Shown here piece after piece: positions 18,501 to 26,700 of a stretch of DNA of 64,000 bases (positions are counted from its first letter, which is position 1; every line of letters begins with the position of its first letter). The notes beneath the pieces are model-generated. The model did not search any database. It was not told the origin of the DNA and saw only the letters and a program-made list of their open reading frames with translations. The stretch comes from Helcococcus bovis (GTDB lineage Bacteria; Bacillota; Clostridia; Tissierellales; Peptoniphilaceae). A program made the position numbers and the translations under genes. The stretch lies in the NCBI RefSeq assembly GCF_046035435.1, contig NZ_JBFNFH010000001.1. The stretch is one strand, 5' to 3'.

Positions 18501-21466
18501 GGCAAGTTCTTATCAAAATCTACTGTACCAAGTTTCCAATCTTTATTTAGAATAGCTCCTCTCCATCCCATTTCATAATTAGGCTTTAATACCATAGGTG
18601 GATACCATGGTCTTTCCAAGAAATGGGCATGGATATATTTTTTATAGAAATGTGAATGTTGTAAAACTTGAAGTACATTCTTATCTTTGTCTACAATTGA
18701 CACTTTGTAGTCATTTGCATCTCTCAGAGTAATTATTCTAGGTACTACTTCAAAACCATTAGTAGCAAGCATTTCAGGATTTACTTTATCATTATTTGGT
18801 ATCATTCCATCAACGCCAATTTTTTTCTGAGATCCTTCAGCCCCATCATGTGATTGAGAACCTTCTAATAGTGTTGTAAGTTTTGTTTTAGAACCTTCTT
18901 CCCATTCAGGCAGATCAACAATTCTTTCCTTTCCCCAATTTCCTAAAAATCCCATATAAGGAATAGACAGATTTGGTTCGTCGGAATTTTTTGATTTAAA
19001 ATAGATATATCCTTCTGCAAATATATCTTTTCCATTTACATTAAGTGTAAATTCTACACTCACCTTTGAATTTGCAGGAACTTTTATAATATCTACTGAA
19101 GGTTTAATACTTGATCCCTCAATTACTTTAGGATGAATTTCATTTACAGTATCATATCCCCCACCCGATTTTTCTTTTTCAACTTTAACTATATTATCTG
19201 TAATAACTTTTCCAGTTTCAATATTGAATTCTTGGTCTTTATCTGAAAAATTGTGTAAATTTACAGTAAATTTTGTTGTCTCACCAATTTCTTTCAGAGA
19301 TACTGAAGGTCTACCCTTATGTGATAAAATCACATTTGTTAAAAATGCATTCTCTATATTTACTTGACCAGCTCCTTGATGTCTTGGTGAGTTTTCTAAA
19401 AATTCACCATCTACTTCAACCGTCCTATCTCTCATAGGATTTGCTGTAGACATCATTAAGAATTTAGATAGCTCCGATCTTGTAAACTTATCTACTTCTT
19501 CAGGAACTTTAGGTACAGCTCTATTATCCATATTTGAAGGAGACTTAGGTGTAATTAATAAGGACTGCATGTCTTCTTTAATTTTTGAATATAATAAAGT
19601 TGTAACACCTGCTATAACAGGCTGTGACATTGAAGTACCAGACATTTGTACATAAGTATCATTATTTCCTATAGATAAAATTTCTTGACCAGGTGCTGTT
19701 ATATCAGGTTTTAATTCTAACTGATTGTTAGGTCCCCAAGCAGAAAATCCTGCTATTGTTGTTTCTTCACCATATACAGCTTTGGTCTTATAATCTTTAG
19801 TTTCAATTTTAATTTTAAATACCTTATCAATAGGTTTTAGTCTTTCCTCATTTTTATCACTCAAGCCAAATAATTTTTTCCCAGTATTACCACTAATACC
19901 TATAGCTGGTATTAATTCATCTTCAGCAGAAAACATATCCTTATGCTTTTGACTTAAATTTTCAAAACCTGTAGGAACTTCTTCCATATAGGTATCTCTA
20001 TTTTTGTTAATAATATCATTTACTAAAATGAACCCTTTTGCACCTGATAACTTAGCCCTATCCAGTTTTTGCCAAACTAAATTCTTATCATCCATATCTC
20101 TTGCAACAGCAACAATCTTACCTTCTATTTCATCTTCAAACATCATGAAATCTTTAGCGCTACCTTTACCAAGATATAAAACTTCGTATTCTTTAGGTTC
20201 TAACAACTTAAAAGCTTCTTTAAATTCAAAATTTCTACCAATATCAGCTACAGGATAGTCTTTACCATCAAAAGCAACAGTTGGATATAAAACACCTGTA
20301 TTTCTTGATGCAGCTACACCTATAGCATGAGGATTTGCTGCCCCACTAACAGTCATGGATGTATCAATATTTCCAAATGCATTATTAGTATAATTATCAT
20401 ATGTGCTTTCTGATGATGAGGCTCCATAGTTACCCATAGAAACTACTACAGCAACACCATATTCTTGTGCTTTTCTAATTGCAGTGTCATATAAGTCTCC
20501 CCTTCTACCTACACCAGGGTTACCTATGCTCAAACTTATAACATCTGCTCCATGCTTTATAGCATCTTCCATAGCATGATAAACAGCATCATCTCCAGAT
20601 GTTGGAGTATAACCATCTTTTTCACTACCATCAGAAAATATTCTATATACCAATAATTGAGCATTTGGCGCAACACCTCTTACTCCTAGTCCTTTTTCAT
20701 CCTCTTCCACACTAGCACTTCCCGCAAGTATCCCTGCTATATGTTGTCCATGAGGAGCAAAAAAATTATCTTTTAGTTCAAAGTTTCCATCTGCATAATT
20801 AAATCCATGTGGTACTTTATTTGTAAAAGGTCCTTTGGGATTTTTTACTTTTATTTTTGCGTATTTATTAAATATTTCATCACTCATTTGTAAATCTTTA
20901 TGAGTTAAATCTGCTCCAGAGTCTATAGAAGCTATTACCATTCCCCTACCATCTGCATTATACTTTCCATTAATGTCAGAATTTTTTCTAGCTTGTACAA
21001 CTCTTATTATTTGTTTTGCATCATGCATTGCAGGTTCTACTGGTTGCGACTCAACAGCATCTTTTATTTCATCAATCTTAAATATTTTTTTTGCTTGATC
21101 AATCGGAACTTCTATAGAAGCGCCATTTATCAACAAATCATATACATATTTTACCTTAAGATTAGGAATTTTCTTTAATTCTTCTAATCCTTCTTCCTTC
21201 TTACCTTCTTCAAACTCTACTAGCATTGTAACTTTACCATCTTGGTTTGATTCAATTTTCTGAGATTTTAGATAATTTGAAATCTTAGGAAAAGCCTTCT
21301 CTAATTTTTCAATATTATTATCAGTATTCTCTATAATTTCACCATTTTCTATTTTGCTTATTTGTATTTGCTCATTATTTGACTTCTCATTATGAGCAAA
21401 TAAAGGTTGCGAAAAACCTAACAAAATAGAAAAAGTAATAGAAAAAGCTAACAATCTTTTCTTCAT
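15506..21466 (-). CDS. Very large surface subtilase (S8, C5a-peptidase/lactocepin type), membrane-anchored
   Basis: Exported serine protease of 1986 aa. A signal peptide (residues 1-24, ...SQPLFAH) is followed by a propeptide, then an S8 catalytic domain with Asp182 (ASIDSGADLTH), His239 (PHGQHIAGI) and the serine motif SGTSMSQPVIAGV near residue 610. A PA-type insertion lies between His and Ser (LVNDI, PAIGIS region). After it come an Fn3-like domain (FTVNLHNFSDKDQEF) and many Ig-like modules, then a Ser/Asn/Glu-rich stalk. The C-terminus is a hydrophobic helix (ILVPVVSLVVLGGIVFFLI) and RLKK, with no LPXTG. It resembles SufA of Finegoldia and ScpA-like proteases, which degrade host peptides and complement; the substrate here is unknown. 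Confidence 0.93.
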   Translation of the reverse strand: MKKRLLAFSITFSILLGFSQPLFAHNEKSNNEQIQISKIENGEIIENTDNNIEKLEKAFPKISNYLKSQKIESNQDGKVTMLVEFEEGKKEEGLEELKKIPNLKVKYVYDLLINGASIEVPIDQAKKIFKIDEIKDAVESQPVEPAMHDAKQIIRVVQARKNSDINGKYNADGRGMVIASIDSGADLTHKDLQMSDEIFNKYAKIKVKNPKGPFTNKVPHGFNYADGNFELKDNFFAPHGQHIAGILAGSASVEEDEKGLGVRGVAPNAQLLVYRIFSDGSEKDGYTPTSGDDAVYHAMEDAIKHGADVISLSIGNPGVGRRGDLYDTAIRKAQEYGVAVVVSMGNYGASSSESTYDNYTNNAFGNIDTSMTVSGAANPHAIGVAASRNTGVLYPTVAFDGKDYPVADIGRNFEFKEAFKLLEPKEYEVLYLGKGSAKDFMMFEDEIEGKIVAVARDMDDKNLVWQKLDRAKLSGAKGFILVNDIINKNRDTYMEEVPTGFENLSQKHKDMFSAEDELIPAIGISGNTGKKLFGLSDKNEERLKPIDKVFKIKIETKDYKTKAVYGEETTIAGFSAWGPNNQLELKPDITAPGQEILSIGNNDTYVQMSGTSMSQPVIAGVTTLLYSKIKEDMQSLLITPKSPSNMDNRAVPKVPEEVDKFTRSELSKFLMMSTANPMRDRTVEVDGEFLENSPRHQGAGQVNIENAFLTNVILSHKGRPSVSLKEIGETTKFTVNLHNFSDKDQEFNIETGKVITDNIVKVEKEKSGGGYDTVNEIHPKVIEGSSIKPSVDIIKVPANSKVSVEFTLNVNGKDIFAEGYIYFKSKNSDEPNLSIPYMGFLGNWGKERIVDLPEWEEGSKTKLTTLLEGSQSHDGAEGSQKKIGVDGMIPNNDKVNPEMLATNGFEVVPRIITLRDANDYKVSIVDKDKNVLQVLQHSHFYKKYIHAHFLERPWYPPMVLKPNYEMGWRGAILNKDWKLGTVDFDKNLPDGQYYFKLEFRSTDKHEYQVDYLPIKIDRTPPEFTDESIKYDRKNKTLTIKVKDNFGIIFLGASLDGKSLDVKRQGDDYKTFIVENVELKPSTNNTLVVEARDFGGNNIRLSKDLSKGNQIVSYENLDGVKRDENVLRGKFDKEYIDSVNAKLNGKPIDVEIEDGSFEIKLINLEAKNNLEIEFKKNGRVVSTEIIQIFRDSTRPEIKDIKVTNLDNNKALVEGKIIDDISLSKNIRVGYNNIPRIRQRNYDRNSIQLNEDGTFKVTLSKNDYYVLFIFAKDEAGNQAIKRVQLGGQGYNEDTENADENHSQVVKSQVSSHASFDGGREVIYPGSSAAWIAYSPDSISRNDNVIPGNLNNIEEEPYRVKITYHGMPGDVMKVTSYNPVLKGYEALVEPNLTQYPKEYTFKEEETVSLAAVLYNGFNSVNLKVVDADGNVLTNRGYTFHIDSTGPGLELFNVKMPELKNDGSIPKIYFPSEDYVLEGKIYDDANDVYFKVDDVQVESWILFGERNQERRFRHEGRSENGQIIKLVVEDKFGSKERYEFETAIDSIKPVLNIDDIDNLNGDSELKVEARDENLWEYKTSVNGKEYTGGPLRNYEIEGQEGKYFVYSYAKDLAGNKTEITKAINIDEDLPSLKLLKDKLTAKAAQNIENVFDIPEGIKASYIEYADRYESAKLDDEWYDKDTLNPYRKLDKIVLREEGENSVNIVLEDVFGRKQVHTYIINIGEEIEEELQEEPKPQEEPNEDLAQLDEGEKINKEKLLQQVKLKKTEYKPTEFKGIADELEHPDGVKLKLKNHFDSSSPGKKLIVVEITKGDLVIEKTFEINIVSNDISNNISENDSNLNSQNEDETNINTGSTVDGVYESPSESRENARDISDDYLSSDNNENNSRGYSQSSSNSETPLSNKGTSSNREEDKKEKRIEVQSNKTDEKLDKSSSNSRDDKEHKNVLGENQSKDKTEENTNKSIMNILVPVVSLVVLGGIVFFLISRLKK

Positions 21467-21609
21467 TTAATTAATCCCTCCATATATATTTTTTTACAAT
21501 TATATTCTATCATATAATTCGTCGTTTTTAAAAAAGTTTTTTGGTGTGGCTAATTAATCGTCTAGGGTTATCAAACATATGTGACAAGAAAGCAATCTAA
21601 TAATATTTT

Positions 21610-21718
21610 CAAAAAGCATAATTATAATTAACAAACAATGTATATTTCTCTCAAGGAGAAAAGCAAAGCGTACCTTGACAGGGATAGGCATTGTTTGTAG
21701 CATTATGCTGCCTTTTTG
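21610..21718. repeat. Long imperfect inverted repeat beside the transposase remnant
   Basis: Left arm 21610-21640 (CAAAAAGCATAAT...ACAAACAATG) pairs imperfectly with right arm 21689-21718 (CATTGTTTGT...GCCTTTTTG); the innermost 10 bp are perfect. The 48-base interior holds smaller hairpins (TCAAGG/CCTTGA, TTTCTC/GAGAAA). The right arm overlaps the transposase stop codon. It may be a transposon end with structured subterminal DNA, or a stable RNA fold used as a terminator. Confidence 0.6.
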
Positions 21719-22302
21719 AAATAACTTTCAACCATTTCGTTTGGTGTCTTAAATGACAATACTCTTCTTGCTATATTATTTGTTCTTAAGCTATATCTTT
21801 GAAATGCCTTATACATTTCTTCTTCGCTCTTAAATCTTTTTTTACTGTAAAATAGATCATTATCTATCTTATGACTTCTTTCTAATACACCATTTTGCCA
21901 AGGTGAATATGGTCTTGTTTTTATATATTCTATTTCTAGATATTCCAATACTTTTTCAAATGCTGATTTCTTTTGTTCTCTATCATTACAAAATTCCTTG
22001 CCATTATCTGTCTGTACAGTTTTTATTTTGAAACCAAATTCTTTTGCCAGTGTTTTTAGCATTTTTGATGTTTCATGAGTACTATTTTAATTCACTAATT
22101 TAAGTTTTCTTTTTCTACTGTATAAGTCTATTGCTGTTATTTGATAATACCTTTCATAATTACTCTTAAATCCAATACATTCAAGTGGTACATATTTTAC
22201 ATTTATTTCTACATATTCACCTGGGTAAGTTCCTTTTAATGGTTTATATTTACTTTTTGGATAGCTTATTTTCTTAGTTTTCTCATAATTCTTAAATTTC
22301 TT
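21703..22302 (-). pseudogene. DDE transposase remnant (rve integrase core)
   Basis: About 200 codons of one continuous frame encode the C-terminal part of an rve-type transposase. It contains GTYPGEYVEINVKYVP, DLYSRKRKLKLVN, an in-frame TAA at 22087-22089, then TVQTDNGKEF and SPWQNGVLERSHK. The second Asp and final Glu of the DDE triad are present. The first Asp is replaced by Asn (INVKYV where relatives have DVKYV), and the internal stop cuts the frame. Two stop codons end the frame upstream and no helix-turn-helix portion is seen, so it is a dead 5'-truncated copy. The YPGEYV-xVKYVP block suggests an IS481/IS3-like group; the family is not certain. Confidence 0.85.
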
Positions 22303-22489
22303 TTATTACCTAACAGATTGGAAACTCCCTTTCTCAAAAAAATTATTTCCGCAAAGACATCTAAAATAATCAAATATTGAAATGAATTTTTCAGCAAATG
22401 AGTATTTGTTTGTATAAAATACATTTTTATTATAAATATATCACTAATCTTGATATTTACAATAAATATTTAATGATAAATCTTGCGTT
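22303..22489. other. Non-coding stretch between transposase remnant and kdgT promoter
   Basis: AT-rich sequence with scattered stop codons in all frames. No gene, tRNA or clear terminal repeat is visible. It may be decayed insertion-element DNA. Confidence 0.5.
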
Positions 22490-22548
22490 TTCTACAATAA
22501 TACAAAAATAATATACCTTTTCCCAAAAGATGATATAATATTGTAGAA
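22490..22548 (+). promoter_or_regulatory. kdgT promoter region enclosed by a 10-bp inverted repeat
   Basis: A perfect -10 box TATAAT (22534-22539) lies 20 bases before the ATG. Arms TTCTACAATA (22490-22499) and TATTGTAGAA (22539-22548) flank the promoter, the right arm overlapping the -10 end and the start of the AGAAGGAGG ribosome site. This arrangement fits a repressor operator; no clear -35 box is visible, which would suit an activator. Confidence 0.55.
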
Positions 22549-22559
22549 GGAGGTTAAAA

Positions 22560-23564
22560 ATGATTAACATTATGAAAAAAGTTCCTGCCGGAACGGTTTT
22601 AATTCCTATGTTTATAAGTGCGTTATTTACAACTTTTGCACCGGGACTTTTCAATATAGGGGGAGTAACACAGGCTGTTTTTACAGGTGAGTCTTTAAAT
22701 TTTATCGTTGGAATGGCGTGTTTTGCATCGGGTCTAATTCTTGATTTCAAAACTCTTTTAAAAGTTTTTAAAAAACAGGGAATTCTTTTACTTGCGAAAG
22801 CAATTATTTGTATTGTATTAGGATTTATATTTATAAAAATATTCGGACATGACGGAATCGTCGGAATAAGTGCGGTAGCCTTTATTACTGCAATATGTGC
22901 ATGTAATCCGGCAATATATCTTTCAATAATGCAGGATGTCGGAGAGGAAGAAGATGTTGCGGCATTCGGTTTAATCGGTCTTATGGCAGTTCCGGTATTA
23001 CCTATGTTTATTTACAGTATCAGCGCAAGTTCGGGAGCTGTAAATTTAATGCCGATTATTTCAACTCTCATTCCTATAATATTGGGTATGTTATTGGGAA
23101 ATTTTGATAAAAGCGTTAAAGAGACTTTCGCTCCACTATTTACCATAACAATGCCTTATTTAGGTTGGCAGCTAGGAGCTTCAATAAATCTTAAACAGGC
23201 ATTCCAATCAGCAGGAGGAGGACTATTAATCGTAGTTCTATACTATGCAATAATGTTGCCAAGTTTAATGTCGATAGAAAAGAAATTTGTCAATTCAAAC
23301 GGACTTTCTTCAATTGCAATGTCTTCGATTCCGGGACTTTCTATAGGAATTCCTGCGATGATTGCAGTACAAAATATGTCAGATTCAAACTTTGTAGCAG
23401 ATGCCGCTTCTCAATTAACTTTTGCGGTCATTTTTACAAGTATTGTAACTCCGCTATTAGCTAAGCAGTTAGCAAGCGGAAATTTAAATAAAATAGTAAA
23501 TAAAAGTAAAAGAAGGCAAAGAAGAATAAATAAGGAAGAAATGAGTAATAGGAATGAACTTTAA
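22560..23564 (+). CDS. kdgT: 2-keto-3-deoxygluconate permease family transporter (KdgT-like)
   Basis: Membrane carrier of the KDGT family (334 aa; usual length about 320-330), which imports 2-keto-3-deoxygluconate from pectin or uronate breakdown, probably by proton symport. About ten hydrophobic helices are visible. Family-like stretches include the N-terminal VPAGTVLIPMFISALFTTF and the central AICACNPAIYLSIMQDVG. It is one of few plus-strand genes here and has no sugar-acid kinase or aldolase neighbours. Its base composition and codons (many CCG, GGA, TCG, CGG-containing codons) differ from all neighbours, which suggests horizontal acquisition. The substrate is inferred from family only. 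Confidence 0.82.
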   Translation: MINIMKKVPAGTVLIPMFISALFTTFAPGLFNIGGVTQAVFTGESLNFIVGMACFASGLILDFKTLLKVFKKQGILLLAKAIICIVLGFIFIKIFGHDGIVGISAVAFITAICACNPAIYLSIMQDVGEEEDVAAFGLIGLMAVPVLPMFIYSISASSGAVNLMPIISTLIPIILGMLLGNFDKSVKETFAPLFTITMPYLGWQLGASINLKQAFQSAGGGLLIVVLYYAIMLPSLMSIEKKFVNSNGLSSIAMSSIPGLSIGIPAMIAVQNMSDSNFVADAASQLTFAVIFTSIVTPLLAKQLASGNLNKIVNKSKRRQRRINKEEMSNRNEL

Positions 23565-23695
23565 TCCGTAAAATTTTTAAAAACGTAAAAATAGGCTCTT
23601 TTTTCTTGTTTTTTTATTTTTTCTTCCATACTTTCCCATCAGCAAAATACAGTAGTTTTTCTTACTTTAACATTATAAAAAAATTACATAAACAA

Positions 23696-23735
23696 AAAGC
23701 TGCTAAAACAACTTTCACGACATTTTAACAGCTTT
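23696..23735 (-). terminator. Terminator between convergent kdgT and endoglycosidase genes
   Basis: Stem AAAGCTG (23696-23702) / CAGCTTT (23729-23735) continues as an AT stem with one mismatch. T-rich sequence follows on the minus strand and, more weakly, on the plus strand, so it may serve both genes. Confidence 0.8.
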
Positions 23736-23767
23736 CTTTTCGGAGAAACTTATGAAATTAAATTCAT

Positions 23768-26700
23768 TTATTTATTTTTTCTTCTTTTCATTACAGCAAG
23801 TGCTGCTGCTGATAATCCAGTCATTGCTAAATATGAAGCAATTCCTGCATCTGCAGTTTCTGGATTATGAGATGTTTTATTAGCATTTTCAACAGGTTGA
23901 CCAGATACATTTTCTTTTACATCTTGTTGAGGTTTTGTTACTTCAGCATCTGATTTTCCTTTAACAGCTTCAACTACTGTGAATTTAGTTGTTAAAACTG
24001 ATGCTTTGTATTCATCACTTTCAGCAAATACTAAATCTAATTTATGTTTACCTAATGCTAATGTTTCCAAATACGCATTCTTTAATGTAAATATTGTACT
24101 TCCTGATTTCAATTTATAATTTGAAGGATCCACAACTACACTATCTACTCTAGCTTCCTTAAATGATGCTAATGGTGATTCAACTTTAACTTCTAATTGT
24201 TTTCCAGATCCTTTTACAAATACTTGATTTTCACCATATTGGAATTCTGGTAATTCTTTTTCAACAAGTCCTGAACCTGATGTGCCTGGAATTGGTGTTA
24301 CAGTTGGAACTGTTCTTGATGGTGCTGGAGTTACTATCACATCTTTATCTGTTCCTGGCACTGTAATTTCTTTTGAAGAAATTTCTTTATCTTTTTTGGA
24401 CTCTTCCACTTTTTTAGCTTCTTCTGCTTGTCTTTCAAAAGCATCACTTCTAGCTTGTTCTTCTTTTTCCAGTTTTTCTCTATCTTTTTTATCAGCGATT
24501 ATAGCTAATTGTCTTTCCCTTTCAAAATCATCTTTTTTATTTTTAGAATCATCTAGTCCTTGTGATAAACCAGACATAGCATTTTTAATTGTATCCCATT
24601 TTTCTTGTCTTAGTTTTTCTGGGTTATAATATTGAATCGCTAATCTATTACTTAGTTTTTTATCTCCAACTTTTGATACATAATATATAATTCCTTTTGA
24701 ATCTTGCAATCTTATATTATCAAATACCAACTTACCATCTTCTCCAAGTATACCTTCTGCTAATTTATTTTTTAGTTCTCTATCTTTATATAAATAAACT
24801 GTCTTATTAGGTTCTGGAGCAAAGAATTTTTTAGCAAATGGTCTTGTTGGAACATTAAATTTAACAACAAATCTATCATCTTTAACATGAACCGCTTCTG
24901 CTCTTGACATAGGAACATTTTCTGAATATTCATCTAATGCTTCATACATTTCCCAACCATAAATTCTTGTTGCTTTCCAAGGAGAACCATTATCTCCATT
25001 GTATACTTTCAATCTCCATTCTTTTGCTGTTATTGGTTTTTCAAGAATTTCATCAGTTCTATGATAAATATTATTTTTTATTCTTTTCGCTTCTTTCCAA
25101 TCTCCAGTTTTTAAATCTTTATACTCTAAAGCGAAATCACTGGAATTCATCTTACCATCATTTTGAGATTCTAAAAATCCTGCATGATTTACAGCCCATC
25201 TCACAACAGTTTTAGGAGATTCAAAAGCTAAACTTGCTTGTGAATTATATGTATTATCTTCCCATTTATCCTCTAATCCAACCATTGTCCCATTTATTAA
25301 TTTCCACTTATCTTGATCCTTTGGACCATCAGCATCTGTCATTTTAGCTTCTCTATTTATATCTTTAGCCTTTTCATGTTCTGGTTCTGTATCATTTGCA
25401 AGAATTCCCCAATTAAATACAAAATCTCCCGCATCTGATTTTTGTCCATCTTTACCAATTGCATAAACTGACAAATGTTGAATTGTAGAATCGGAATCTA
25501 ATTCTCTCTCTAATTCTGGTATATATATAATTGAAGATGATGATGAACTCAACCATTTTTCACCATCTTTTGTACGTCTATAAATATCGTAGTATTTAGC
25601 ATCCTTAACCTTATCGAATTTAAGAATTAATTCAGCATTTATTCCAGAATTAATTACTCTTTCAACTTCTTTTATATTCTTAGGTGATTCAATATTTTTT
25701 TCTTTTTTATCTGTTATAGAAAACTCACCTATATTCAGTTTATAATTTTCTACTTCTTCTTTTCCATCAACTTTAATACTTAAAGCATATATTTTTTGTC
25801 CAACTAAATCCGCTAATGATACTTTAGCAATATTCCATCCATTTGATTCAACAACAGTTGGTTTTAAGTATTTAAATTCTGATTTTAAATGATCTTCATT
25901 TGTAGAGATACCCAATTCAATATCAGAACCTTTTCCACCTTTATATACAAAAGTAACTTCTGTATCTTTTGTAGGATCAAATTTTGTGCTGAATAATCTT
26001 AAATCTTGTTTACTACCTTTTTTTAATTTACCTTCTAATTTAATTGATGAACCACCATTATATGCATCTTTGTAATCATAATCAGCTTTTAATTCATCTT
26101 CTTCTGCTAATTCTGATTTATTCCACCATGTCCATGTAGGTAAAACATCTTGGATAGATCTATTATTCCAATTATCAGATGATGTCTCTACCCCATTAGT
26201 AAACCATTTATGGCCATTCCCCCTACTAAATCTAGTGTATAATTCTGGAGATAAAATAGTTGTTCTATCTACTACATATCTCGCCATACCATTATATGTT
26301 GCATTATCATCTATTTTAGTAGGATCTCCTGCTGAACCTGTCCAAAATTCATTTATCACTTTATGTATATCATCTTCTGTTTTAGCTAAACCATTTACAT
26401 TATCACTATGATATAAACCTATAGATATTCTAAGTTTTTTATCCTTCCCCAACATATCTTGTCTAGAAGATTTATTACTCAATCTAACATCTTTTTGCAT
26501 TTCATATCCAGCAATAGCATCAAATTCACTTCTACCAATAGATTTCATGTGCGCAACAGTACCTGATGTATTTCCTGCCCAATTAAAATTAATGAAAAAG
26601 TAATCTACTGCATACCTTCCTTCTTTATCAGGCTTTAATAGGTCATCATTATCAGAACCAATTCTATTTTTAAAATTATGACCTCCTTCTTGATCTCCCC

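Noticed and set aside
15506..21466. Naming the protease SufA
   Set aside because: Architecture is similar, but the missing LPXTG and unknown identity level do not justify the specific name.
22457..22750. A 97-residue minus-strand frame over the kdgT start
   Set aside because: It is antisense to the kdgT promoter and coding region, with no ribosome site or family features.
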